Positions 53,425 to 64,000 of a stretch of DNA of 64,000 bases are shown one piece after another (the stretch's first letter is position 1; the number at the start of each line of letters is the position of its first letter). Origin of the DNA: Juglans regia (Eukaryota; Streptophyta; Magnoliopsida; Fagales; Juglandaceae); the NCBI RefSeq assembly GCF_001411555.2, contig NC_049907.1, forward strand, positions 9,556,243 through 9,620,242. The letters are read 5' to 3'. Both the position numbers and the translations under genes were made by a program. The notes below the pieces were generated by a model. That model saw only the letters and a list, made by a program, of their open reading frames with translations. It made no database searches and had not been told where the DNA came from.

Positions 53425-54128
53425 TTATCGATCTCCAAAAAGCTTGAACCTCTCTTTTCTTCCTTCCATCCGAGCTTTACATTGCCAATTCCATAAATTA
53501 CAGGTAATGATCACAGGTATAAGTCCATTAAGATTACCTAGCTGAGATGACTTCGATGCCGTTTGAAACCAAGCCTCAACAGTTGCTTTCCAAGACCGGA
53601 ATGGGACAAACGGGATACCCAAAGTATTTGAGCTAAATTTCCATATGGCCTTAGCAATATTACCACCATATAACACATGATTAATATCCTCAAAAGCGTC
53701 TTCCGGATAGCATTCGTATTTCGAGATTGAAGGCATAGCAAGTCTCCTTATATGGTCATCCACACTAAGGCATGAGTTTAAGGCCTTCCACATAAGCACA
53801 CAAAATTTCTTTGGTAAAGCCACATTCCAAATCCAATCTGACCATTGACATTTAGTATTACTAATCCGAAAAAAAGACCTGGCGCCTTTGGTCATGAAAG
53901 ACCCATCCGAGTTTTCTAACCAAATAAGCTGATCATCACCTGGCCTTCTACTGCTAATATCATGACTATCTCCCCCATTTTCTCTGTCCCTACTAGCTAC
54001 TTGAGTTGCTCCATAACCCAACTGTTATTAATCACACAATGCTTCACATTCAATGTCGGATCTCCCACCAATCGGATACTGGTCCTTCAAAGGTCCAGAA
54101 TTAAGCCAACTGTCTCTCCAGACAGACA
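53425..54128 (-). pseudogene. LINE zinc-binding linker region
   Basis: DDQLIWLENSDGSFMTKGAR, NVALPKKFCVLMWKALNSCL, SISKYECYPEDAFEDINHVL (one Cys of the usual pair is lost) and NGLIPVIITCNLWNWQCKAR. Upstream, VSVWRDSW and GPLKDQYPIGGRSDIECEAL reach the gypsy insertion point. Confidence 0.85.
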
Positions 54129-54133
54129 CATTC

Positions 54134-56738
54134 TGTAATGCCCCATTCCCATAGGGATCGAAGAGTTACTCCCTATAACTTAAAACTCACAATTTATCAA
54201 TATATTTATAGACTCCAAAATATAACGTCATCAGAATACTACAAAATCTCTTAATAAAATCCGTCACTTCTCATAAATCTTCTATAAGTAATCCACTATA
54301 CTTAAATAATCATCTCACCAATGCTCCATAATCTTGATCCTTAGCTGGACTATTCAAAAATTATCTAAAAAATAATTGGAGATAAGGAGTGAGTTATCAA
54401 CAACTCAGTAAGTAGAGGACAAATACTAGTGTGTAAACATGAGCATTTTTACAGAGTTCAGAATGCAGAAATAAAATATTTCAATATCAATATTCAAATC
54501 TCAACAATACATATTATCAAAAAATCAGAGCGATTTTTCATATTCAAAGACTCCTTTGGCACAACATGACTGAACATCTTCATCTTATCATAACATATCA
54601 GAAAATCATATCAGAACAGAGATTATGTTTAACCCCCGTGGTAGGGTTGTGCATCCTGCGGAAAGCCAAGCAGAACATAAATCCACTATTATATCCCATG
54701 GTAGGGCCAGAGGTCACTATTATATCCCGTGACAGGGCCACATATCATCAAAACTGAATCAGAATCACCATATCAGAATCAGAATCAGAAAGTCATGCCA
54801 AAGGTTTTTCAAGTGCCACATCTTATCAACACTGAGTACTGAACAGAATCAGATCGCAAAAACATAACTTATACACAAAATTTCATATTTGTTCTCTTTT
54901 TCAAAGTTTAAAAACATAATGTCAAAAATAAGCTCATGTCTACACCACTCATGATAGAAAATACTTTCTTTTTAAACAGAATCTCATGAATAATGTAAAA
55001 CAAATAACTGAGGTAGTTCAACTTTCTTCTCATAACCAAATATGTATATTTTCCAAAAAGTCAACCTCAGCTTATTTTATTTTAATGCAAAATCTAGCAT
55101 AGGAACCCCGCTTACCTAGACTTCTTAGCTTTTTCGGAATTTTCCTAAAAAATGTTGAATAATAATTAATCGTCACCTATAAAATAATCACGTAACTTTC
55201 ATAAATTTCCAATTAATCACGTATTTCGATATTTAATCCTAAGCTTCTAAAATAACCTATTTAATTCCTCAAAACCTAGAATTACAAATCATCACTTTCT
55301 AAAATCATCAATATTGATTTACTAACTTGACTAAAACATTTAAAAGTCTGACATATTTATTAATAAAAACAAACTATAAAGTTTAATACTAGATAATATA
55401 ATTATCCCAAAATATTTTAAAATAAACCATAACTATTTTTAAATAGACTAAATCATATCTAAAGTGTAAAAACAACATTACACCAATATTGTTTACTCAA
55501 ATCTATCTCTAAAAAAAAAGAACTTTAATACCATTAGGTATCATTTAAAAAAAAAATTGAGCCGGAGTACATTTAAACAAATAACAAAAAGTTTTATAAC
55601 TGGAATGGCAAAATGTAGAACACTTAAAAATGGGTTTGAGGTGTTCTACGGAAGCAAAATCGATGACAAAAAATTAGATGGCATTTTCGTAATTCCAAGG
55701 GATGTCATGACCATATAATTTAAACTATCTATACGAGAATATTTTCAGTCCAAAGCTTCTAGAAACAGGAAAACCGAAGACACAACAAAAAGAAAGAAGG
55801 AAACCGAAAGAGAAGGAGGTGTGCGACGGGGCTCACCGTGATTGAAGGAGGTCGCGGTGGGGCAGGTGATTGGGAGGTGGATGAGACACTACGGTGAAAC
55901 ACTGAGAGAGAGAGAGAGAGATGAGCGAGAGACAGAGAGACGGAAAGGGAGATTACGCACCATGTGGCATGCATGGAGGCCTCGGACGGTGGCACTGGAC
56001 ATCACTAGGTGGTGGAGGCTTGATTTCCAGTGGGTGATAGCAGCCCAGGGTAGAGTTGGCAACGGCTGCACGCATCAACCCTCCTAGTGGTTGGGCAACA
56101 CATAGAGGAGCCTTACACAGTGGAGATATTGGCTCTGTTTTGATGATCAAAAACAGGGGAATGACTTCTCGTGATTCTTGGTGGTTTACAGTTTCTCATG
56201 GGGTTGGGCAATAGCCAGTGGCTTCCGTCGTGCAAGGGGAACTCGCACGAGGTGGCTTCCATTTGGCTGAGTGCACACGGCGTTGGCTTTTCTGATGCAG
56301 CAACACCACAAAAAATGACACCAAATTGCATCTTGGCTGTCTCATTTGCGGTAGTGGACTAGTGGTTGAAGAGGTAGCAGGGGCTAGAACTTGGTGGAGG
56401 GATGGGCGTTGGACTAGGAGAGGCTGATTCTTGCGATTGGAGGCTGAGGAAACAAATATGACTAATGTGTGCGTATAAATATGATGCGAAAATCCTAGAG
56501 ATATGAGGGAGATGTACGTGCGGATGGAAATTGAGTCTTGTGCGTGCATGGAGTGGATAAAAATACACTAGAGACGTGTATGATCATGCATGTCGTGGAC
56601 GAGAGGAAAGACTTAGGGGTGAAAAATAGCCAAAAAAAAAAAATAAAACGTGCGGGGAAGTTAACATGTGAAAAAAAAATAAACAAAAATAAATAAATAA
56701 ATAAATAAAATTGAACTTGATTGGGTCCGGGTGTTACA
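54134..56738 (-). repeat. Large gypsy LTR (3' LTR)
   Basis: 2605 bp with TG/CA ends. Contains a (GA)n run at 55905-55922, a coding-free GC-richer segment at 55800-56450, and a terminal A/T-rich part with 'aataaataaataaataa'. Confidence 0.75.
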
Positions 56739-58195
56739 TTCTCCCTCCCTTAAAAAAATTTCGTCTTCGAAATTTGCTAGTACCACAAGCAAAGACTAAA
56801 TATTGATCCGCTACAAACGTTTCATGCGTACACCAAAAGTCAATCATATTGTCGAACTTAATTAATATTCCGGAATTGTCGAACCTGATATTCCAAATTC
56901 TAACTCTCCAATATTATCGATCGTAATCTCTCTTATTTTCCCTAGCCATACACATTCGCCCACACTGCCATTTCAAGTCTAAAATATAAACCTCAATAAT
57001 GCAATTAACGACCAAATAATAAATTTCAAATTCTCCACCTAATATAAAAAAACTCAATAATATAATTAAAAACCTAAAATAATTTTTAACTCTCAACATA
57101 AATCCATGAACCTCATACAAATAATGAAATAAACTCTCAAGTTATAATATCACCAACACCACGCTTCCGCTATGCACTCTAACAACTTGAAGTCATAAAC
57201 ACATTGTAACTCACTCACGAAGATCTAAAATTAGCTAAACCCCACATTTACCTAGTTCATACATTTTTAACTCACCAGAGTCAAATTCAGAAATTATACC
57301 AATATGAGTGTAGACTTTAAAACATCAATATCACAAATCTAAGCCTCAAGTTCCTAACCAAATCTATTTCCAAGAAGTTAACTTGAAGTCCAAACCAAAA
57401 TCTTGTCAGAATCATTTCCTACAGTCCATAGAATTACGCCTACCAGAATTAAAATCTCGAATGTCTTAAAAAAATCGTTTTCCTAAAATATGTAAAAATC
57501 TAAAACCTCAAATGTCGCGGAACTCATTCCATAGGTCCGCAAGTGCTAAAACCTTAATATCATCAAAAACCATATCCTGGAACTCGCAGAAATCAACGAT
57601 CTTAAATCTAATCAAAATCACTTTTAAAGTATGCACAATCTCTAAACCTCAAATCTCCAAAGTTTCAAATTCAATGACGAGCAGCCATCCTGAGATCTTA
57701 AACTCAGTTAAAAGTTCTAGGGAAAGAAAACAAAATATGTATAAACAAAATATAAATACCAGCTAAAATATTTAAAAACAACTTAAAAAATAAATAAATG
57801 AATCAATACAATCTTGAACTTGTTTTAATCATTCTTAGCCATTTCTTTAACCAACTCATATAGTTCTTCCTACCATTTATAATTGTAAACCCAACATCAC
57901 TCTAAACTCCCGTACTTCTTTAGAATCTAAACCTCAAAAAAAATTCTAAACCTTAAATTAATCTTATAAACATTATCTCCTATAGTCCCCCAAAGTAGCT
58001 TGTCGGATCTAAAAACCCTAAACCTCAAAATCCCAAAACTCAAACATAAAGTCTGCAAAATCTAAAACCTTAACTATCCACATAATCATCTTTTATTCTT
58101 TAAAAATTCTAAACCTCAAATATGAAATTTCTTCCTAATGCCACAGATATCTAAACCTCCAAGGTTTATAGTATGCAGAATTCAAACCTGTCTCT
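56739..58195 (-). other. Residual internal region with 'ctaaacctcaaa' repeats
   Basis: Begins with a polypurine tract on the minus strand (56739-56752, AAGGGAGGGAGAA) and a conserved 'aaatttcgaagacgaaattt' box. The phrase 'ctaaacctcaaat' or close variants recurs irregularly at about 57500, 57645, 57928, 58018, 58098 and 58150. No ORF with recognisable domains. Confidence 0.5.
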
Positions 58196-58435
58196 GATAT
58201 GAGGGAGACGTGCGTGAGGACGGAAATTGAGTCGTGTGTGTGCATGGAGTGGATAAAAATACACTAGAGACGTGTATGATCATGCATGCCATGGACGAGA
58301 GGAAACACTTAGGGGTGAAAAATAGACAAAAAAAAACGTGCGGGGAAGTTAACGTTTGAAAAAATAATAATAAAATAAACTAAAACAAAATAAATAAATA
58401 AATAAAATTCAACTTGATTGGGTACGAGTGTTACA
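58196..58435 (-). repeat. Truncated gypsy LTR (5' side)
   Basis: Direct repeat of 56499-56738: 'gatatgagggaga', 'gcatggagtggataaaaata', 'cactagagacgtgtatgatc', 'acgtgcggggaagttaac', 'caacttgattggg'. Confidence 0.9.
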
Positions 58436-58440
58436 CATTC

Positions 58441-59850
58441 CCCTCCCTAATTTTCCACTCGGAGTGCGAAATACCACAGGAATCTCTTTGGAAATTGCTT
58501 TCCAAAACCGAGTGCCTCTGGATGAGTTAATCTCCAGCGGATGCTGTCCATGCATATATTTCGCTCAAAAAAATCTTTTCCATAAAGAATTTGAACATAA
58601 CAAATTCCAGGCAAATTTAAGGTGCATCGATCTTTGTAAATCAACAAAGTTCCTCAAACCAACCCCTCCCTCATGCACCGGTTTACATAATCTGTCCCAT
58701 TTAATCCATTTCCTCTTTGGACTCCCATTAATTGAGCCCCAAAAGAAAGTGCTAAATACTTTATTAAACTATATCAGCACCATTTTTGGGACCTGCGTCA
58801 CAGATAGCAAGTGAACCGGCATACTCAACAAAACATGCTTTAATAGGATGACTCTCACCCTAGCTGAAAGAAAGTTCAACTTCCAACCTTTAATCTTCTT
58901 CTGAATTCTTTGAATAACATCCTGAAAATGAATTAACTTCAGTCTTCCTAAAACAAATGGCACCCCTAAGTACCTGACCGGGAACACCTCTTCTGAGAAC
59001 TGAGTAGTCGATTTGAGATGTCGACGTCTAGCAGATTCTTAGAGAAAAAAAATTGATGATTTAGCGTTGTTCACCTATTGACCCGACCATGCAGCATAAG
59101 TACGAAGAACAATAACAATCTCCAAAACTGAAGACTTCCCTCCATTCACAAAAATCACCATGTCATTAGCATATAAAAGGTGAGAAATAATAGGACCATG
59201 TCTTGGATGAGAGAAGCATTTACTTCTTCCATCTTCATATTTTGTCTTTAACAGTCGAGAGAGAACTTCTTCTACTAAAATGAATAAATAAGGAGATAGA
59301 GGATCCCCTTGACGGAGACCTTGTCCACCCTTAAAGAACCCTTTGGCAGTGCCATTCATTACCACAGAATACCAAGGCGTAGTAACACATTGGACTAACA
59401 GATGGCGAAGCTTCGAAGAGAACCCAAAAGCTTCCAAGATATGAAATAAAAATTCCCAGTCAATCGTGTCGTAAGCTTTTGCAAAATAGATTTTCATCAA
59501 AATATTACCTCCTCGGGCTGGTTTATTAATATCATGAATAAGCTCCTGAGTTAGACTAATATTTTCAAAAATACTTCTACATGGCAAGAAAGCTCCTTGT
59601 TCCATGGAAATAATCCTGCTGAAGACTGAAGTAAATCTATTCACTAGAATCTTAGAGCAAATTTTATAGACCACTGAACAGAGACTAATAGGTCTAAAGT
59701 TCCCAAACGATGTAGGATTCTGAAGTTTGGGAATTAAGACAATATAAGAGGCGGAGTAAAATCTTGGTAATGCAGCCCAGCCAAAAAAATCACTAATTGC
59801 TTCCAATAAATCTTGTTGCACTAAGGACCAACAATGCTGATAAAAACCTT
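58441..59850 (-). pseudogene. LINE reverse transcriptase with YAND in place of YADD
   Basis: RISLCSVVYKI-type fingers (NFRPISLCSVVYKICSKI), SMEQGAFLPCRSIFENISLT, KIYFAKAYDTIDWEFLFHIL, GLRQGDPLSPYLFILVEEVL, then ISHLLYANDMVIFVNGG: the first catalytic Asp of YADD is Asn (59162-59173). Thumb: VRYLGVPFVLGRLKLIHFQD, LSARVRVILLKHVLLSMPVH. The frame is broken near 58985-59075 and 58770. Confidence 0.9.
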
Positions 59851-60685
59851 ACCCAAAGCCATCCGTACCAAGACTGCTATCCATAGCAATAGAAAAAAGG
59901 GCATCTTTAACTTCCCCAACAGAAGGAGTACTACCAAAAGCATTATTTTCCTCTTCCGAAACTTCCTCCAATATTAACTCAACCAATTGTGGAAATGACC
60001 TCGTTGATTTTACTTTGAGGAAATCCTCAAAATAAATGCACACAGCCTCATGAATACCTTCCAGCGAGGTAAGCACTCTGCCATCAGAGAGCTTCATTTT
60101 CGTCACCACATTTTGTTTATGGATCTGCAAAGCTTTAAAGAAAGCAGTCGAAACCTCACCATGCGAGACCCAATCTTGCTTGACTTGTTGAGCAATACTA
60201 GATTCTTCCCTTTTTAACCAGACATCAAGCTCAATCTTGTTAGCTAAAACGTCTGCTTCAACATCCTCTGAATAGCATTCTTGTAAGCTAGATTTTCCTT
60301 CCTCCACTTTTGCTTCTAGGTCTTTAATGTGCTTCCCTGTCCAGCCTAACACCTCCTCATTCCAAGTTTTAAGGACTAGTTTTAACCTCTTCAGTTTTTT
60401 GGCAAGCTTCCACAAACCAGTACCATTAACCTCCACCTGCCAAGAACTAGAAACACATCTCCAAAAATCCTCATGACTCGTCCACATATAGTGAAATTTA
60501 AACGAGACATGACCATACCTAGAAGATGGTTCCAAAAGACCCAAAAGCATAGGAGAGTGATTTGAGGTCCTCCTTGGAAGGTAATGAAGTCTACCCGATG
60601 GATAAAGATCCCTAAACTTCGAGTTACATAAAGCTCTATCAAGCCAGCCCATGAACGTGCCATCCCTAATTGGCCATTGCACCAA
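59849..60685 (-). pseudogene. LINE ORF2 linker between endonuclease and RT
   Basis: Open frame of 278 codons: RDGTFMGWLDRALCNSKF, YLPRRTSNHSPMLLGLLEPS (endonuclease end with SxHSP), KLAKKLKRLKLVLKTWNEEV, REESSIAQQVKQDWVSHGEV and DSSLGTDGFG. It parallels residues 1-230 of the ORF at 3690. Confidence 0.88.
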
Positions 60686-61385
60686 AATTCATTACCTGAG
60701 AAAGGCAACTCAACAAATCTGCCATCATCAATAAAAGAGCAGAAATCCTCCGTTGCCATAAGCAACCTTCGATTTCCCCATTTTCTTTCACTATCATTGC
60801 ATAAGACATTGAAATCCCCAATAATCACATGAGGCCACAGCAAATTATTAACAACAAGCATATTAGCCCACAAAGACCTCCAGTCTAAGTACCAGCATTT
60901 AGCATAAACACCAGAGATCAATAAACTTGAATTAATAAGCAGGGTAATATGTTGATTCGAAACACACATAACATCCACCTGCAAACCATACCTCCAAAAC
61001 CACTATATCTTGCCTGCTTGACTAGCATTCGACAGGCACTCATCAAACCCTAGAGACGTCTTCCAATGACCCAAATAATTATCATCCCTGAAAGGTTCCG
61101 CAAGAAATCGAATCCTAGGTTTCTGCATTTGTAGCAGCCCCCTCAGACGTTTTCTCGAGGTGCCAAGACCTCGGATGTTCCAATACATCAGTTTGTTGAT
61201 CATTTATACTCCTGAGCGAGCTTGCTCGGAACCCTATAGGAACTACGTAACATTCGTCTACTTGGCGCATTTTTTACCACTAATTCAGAATCAGAAGAGT
61301 CATCTTTATTTTTCTCAAGATGAGGAATATTACCTTCATGATCAGATTTCGACTCCATGACGACTGCTTGATTGAAAATCACCAT
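60391..61385 (-). pseudogene. LINE endonuclease start and ORF1 tail
   Basis: 61203 downwards reads MINKLMYWNIRGLGTSRKRL, then HVIIGDFNVLCNDSERKWGN and GRFVELPFSGNEF. A stop after GKI near 61003 and shifts break it. 61385-61200 (DSSDSELVVKNAPSRRML) is the probable C-terminal end of ORF1. The element is 5'-truncated just beyond this point. Confidence 0.82.
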
Positions 61386-61441
61386 CTACAAATCTTCCAA
61401 GACTGATGGCGGGTTATCTCTATACTGCACAACAACTGCCA

Positions 61442-61459
61442 AGGGATTTTTATAGACTC
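61442..61459. repeat. Minus-strand LINE target-site duplication, right
   Basis: 'agggatttttatagactc'; see 52441-52456. Confidence 0.75.
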
Positions 61460-62289
61460 TTGGAATCATTTTTTAAAAGATGATTCAGGGCTAATTTCTA
61501 CAACTAGGGTTGCAGGGAATGGGGCTTTCTTTCCCCCTTTCTGAATATTATTAGTTCCAGCGATGTTTAGTAAGAATCTGTCTATATATTTTTATTCACG
61601 ATTTAGTATTGGTTTTAAAAGAATCTCTTGTTCTTGACCTGTTGTAGACTCATGGCACAACAATAGCTTGAAATAATCAAGGATCCCTCACCCTAGAGTC
61701 TTAAAATGAAAATGATGATTAATATAGTGAGGGATTTATCTTCACAAGTGTTGTAATCTGAGAATGAATGTTTGTTTGAGTTTAAGTGTTAATCTCTTGA
61801 TTAGTTTGCCACAAGCAGATCCACACCGTGACCAACAACTCAATGGTTGAGGAAACCCTAACCCTGTATCCCTAGTGTTTACTTTCTTAGCAATTATATC
61901 TCCGATTCTCAAGTCGTAAAACTATTTTTAAGTGCTAACTACTTTTGTTCATCAACCCATTTTTCAGGAACTAAAAGTTGCAAATACTGTTTTAATGGTA
62001 ATTGGAATTAATGTTTCTAGAGTAATTACAGCCCCTCACTTCTGATGACAAATCACAAATTCATCCTACACTTTGATAAATTTAGTGCACATAATCCATC
62101 CTATTTTCGCAGTAAATAACCACAAACTCATTCGACAAGGAAACTTTGTCTATATACATTCCTTTTTCTACTGCTTTTCATATGAACTTTTGCTTGATTG
62201 ATTGCGTTGACAAAGTTGTCCTTCTGGAGATGACCTTGGGCGCTTCCTTTGCTTTTAAACCTTCTTTTATAATTGGAGACATTATTTGG

Positions 62290-63180
62290 TTGCCTTGTCC
62301 CCCCCACAGCGAAGAGCTAAACAAGTATCACGAGTGCCCTAATACCTACCCCGACCCCACTGCAGTGAAGGAGCAAACCAACTACATTGCTGTCCGAATT
62401 ACCTCTCTAGGGGGCAAAGAGGCAGGACGGCATGAGACATTTTGACCTCTCCCCGACGGAGAGCGGGCCAAGTCTATAGACCACCCGTATAATGAAGGAA
62501 AAGACACGGACATCATCAACAGAATCTACATCAACATGATCACCATTAGCAGCTTACCTCCCCACAAGGTAAAAGGGAAAGGTAGGCCTGAAAGGTTGCC
62601 TTATCCCTCTTTCGGAGGTGTGTGGGTTGACCCTTAGCCACCCAAAGACAAAAATATCTACCAATGGAATCTACATTAGCGAACTTGTCATCAGCAACTT
62701 ATCACCCCGTAAGGCAAAAAAGGAAAGGTAAGCCTAAAAGTTTGTCTTATCCCTCTCATGGAGGAGTGTGGGTCAGCCCTTGGCCACCCCGAAGATGAAA
62801 TTTTCAAGAAGAGAATCTCAACCAATAGAAGCTAACACTCTAACAATGTAGGAAAAAGTGGTTGAGGAAATAGGAGCAAAAGGAAAAAATGGCTAAGGAA
62901 ATAAGAGCGAAAGGAACGAAGCTAAAGGAAATAGGAGCGGGGTAGAAGGTCGGCTAAGGAAAAAGGAAAGGAGGAAACGAGAAGAAAAGTTAAGGAAAAG
63001 CGGCGAGAGAAAGTGAAAGGGCTCGGTGGGACAAAGCGAAGGAAGCCAACATTAGAGACACGAACAAAAGGCAAAGCAGCTAGCAGGGTCAGAAAGGTAA
63101 AATCGGACGCCAATGGGGGGGGCCGAGAAACTTCAAAGGCATGGCCAGACACGGCCGCCTAAGTAACAATTAAAACGATG
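62290..63180 (+). mobile_element. Tat-like 3' non-coding region (right part)
   Basis: The phrases of 44470-45428 resume: 'gggaaaggtaggcctg' (62577), 'cttatccctctttcggaggt' followed by 'gtgtgggttg', and again 'ggaaaggtaagcct' (62724) with 'atggaggagtgtgggtcagc'. From 62800 it becomes purine-rich. Confidence 0.65.
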
Positions 63181-64000
63181 GACGTATTCTGAGAACAACT
63201 ATCCATAGAGGAATAAGCAAGTGTGGCATGACCGGCCAGCGGGGTGGGTAGGAGCCCAGCGGACCCCTTCACGATCATCCCCTAGGCCAACCACCTGAAA
63301 ACAAAAAGAAGAAAGGAAAAAGGGGCAAAGGCAAGACATGACAAGCAACATATTTGCTTTAGCTAGTATGTATATATATAAGCCGCTGAGTAACAAAAGG
63401 TGGGTACATGCCAAAAAGAAAAAAAAAAACAACAACAACAACAACAACAAAGAGAAAAGGGGAAAAGGACACGGCGAGAAGAATACGGAAAAAATGTGGT
63501 TGAGTACAATCAGCGAAGAAAAATTTTATTTATCAGTAGGATTACAAGAAGCAAGTTACATCACAAAGTCGCAGGAAGCCGCAGAACTACGAAGAACACT
63601 TTATACAAGGAAGCTCTTAAATTCAACAAAACAGGTTTCAGTGCCAAACCATAGCCCTAGACCGTAAAATGGCTAGGGATAACCTAAAAGGGCCACAAGA
63701 TCACACTATTCTCGGACAGACCTGCACAAGGTGAGTAAAAAATCTTCAGTAGTGATGAAAACAAACGCCTACAGTACCATTTACTCCATGCATGCATGTA
63801 CCAAAGAAAGTCCTTGTAGGGATCCTAGATTGTAAACCTTGCAGAGTCCAACTCACCAACAATGAACAATGACCACATAACCTCACCACAGTAACCAAGC
63901 CTGATCGAATCACTCTTCCATGCGAAATAAAGGGTGAAGGTCTCCACCATTACAACGTGTCAATAGTGCCAGAGGTTCCCTCCATACATCAATAGGGATG
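63181..64000. other. Window end, probably still Tat-like DNA
   Basis: Contains a (TA)n run at 63369-63381 and a (CAA)n microsatellite at 63430-63452. No recognisable gene. The element probably continues beyond the window. Confidence 0.45.

Larger units (their letters stand above)
54134..58435 (-). mobile_element. Ty3/gypsy LTR element (mostly deleted) inside the LINE, TSD CATTC
   Basis: TGTAATGCCCC...GTGTTACA ends, flanked by CATTC at 54129-54133 and 58436-58440. The LINE frame continues on both sides. A large LTR (54134-56738) is followed by 'ttctccctcccttaaaaaaa' and 'tttcgtcttcgaaattt', the reverse complement of the classic pre-LTR end of plant Ty3/gypsy elements, so it is on the minus strand. 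Only about 240 bp of the other LTR remain at 58196-58435. No pol motif was found between. Confidence 0.85.
52457..61441 (-). mobile_element. LINE on the minus strand, split by a gypsy element
   Basis: Read from right to left: ORF1 tail, endonuclease, RT, then the inserted gypsy element (54134-58435), then zinc-binding linker, RNase H, 3' UTR with the 'cctctgccacaagtgaggg' signature, and an A-rich tail. Without the insertion it is about 4.7 kb. Same family as 3690-7461 and 11118-11666. It has many stops and is inactive. Confidence 0.9.
45429..62289 (+). mobile_element. Athila-like Ty3/gypsy element with later nested insertions
   Basis: The left LTR (45429-46806) and a split right LTR (51675-62289) flank broken gag, RT/RNase H and integrase. 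The gag wording (ALKRQIMNF-like, FYQCWERFKDLL) and the RT motif FMDD fit the Athila lineage. The right LTR contains a MITE and a LINE, and the LINE contains another gypsy element. It sits inside the Tat-like 3' region. No target-site duplication is recognisable. Confidence 0.85.
51675..62289 (+). repeat. Athila-like 3' LTR, split by two insertions
   Basis: Pieces 51675-51749, 51979-52455 and 61442-62289 together equal the 5' LTR in order and roughly in length. The interruptions are the MITE and the minus-strand LINE. Confidence 0.88.

Overview
This is nuclear DNA of a flowering plant, probably a woody eudicot. The evidence is plant-type LINEs, Ty3/gypsy chromovirus, Tat-like and Athila-like elements, small foldback MITEs, a plant initiator tRNA-Met gene, spliced genes with GT-AG introns, and fragments of plant nuclear genes (L-arabinokinase, glucose-6-phosphate 1-epimerase, stomatin-like protein, a BRI1-like receptor). 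A guess of Fagales (walnut/oak relatives) is a general impression only. The window is gene-poor and repeat-rich. I found no bacterial operon, CRISPR array or viral genome.

Left third (1-17.3 kb). Only two features look intact as genes: a three-exon gene for a 253-residue putative membrane protein (8857-10154) and an initiator tRNA-Met gene (15231-15302, minus strand). The membrane-protein gene belongs to a broken head-to-tail array. Copies of its upstream block lie at about 603-1085, 2375-3070 and 33180-34020, a copy of its last exon at about 16.6-17.3 kb, and a copy of its middle exon at 28.1/32.7 kb. Between them sit fragments of unrelated genes: a BRI1-like LRR kinase piece (319-450), L-arabinokinase exons on the minus strand (7478-8178) split by a recent LINE (3690-7461), and a five-exon glucose-6-phosphate 1-epimerase pseudogene (12749-14968) with a SINE in its first intron.

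Middle (18-36.7 kb). Degenerate Tat-like Ty3/gypsy material includes LTRs near 18.1-18.7 and 20.25-21.1 kb, tandem repeats of 108 and 115 bp, an integrase remnant and an antisense coiled-coil ORF. A 3.86-kb LTR-like element (21083-24943) has inserted into the second LTR. A stomatin-like gene fragment follows. Next is a chromovirus (28261-32728) with TSD GGAGC, inserted in the copied middle exon of the membrane-protein gene. Its LTRs, tRNA-iMet primer-binding site, polypurine tract, gag, protease, RNase H, integrase and chromodomain are readable, but the reverse-transcriptase core is deleted. MITEs and a non-autonomous non-LTR retroelement (34801-35682) end this part.

Right part (37-64 kb). 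A full-length but dead LINE (37011-42503, 14-bp TSD) is followed by a Tat-like pol fragment and its repetitive 3' region (42.9-45.4 kb, resuming at 62.3 kb). An Athila-like element (45429-62289) sits inside that region. Its 3' LTR was hit by a MITE (51750-51978) and by a minus-strand LINE (52457-61441). That LINE was in turn split by a Ty3/gypsy element (54134-58435, TSD CATTC). Once the insertions are subtracted, the 3' LTR has about the same length as the 5' LTR, which supports this nesting order.
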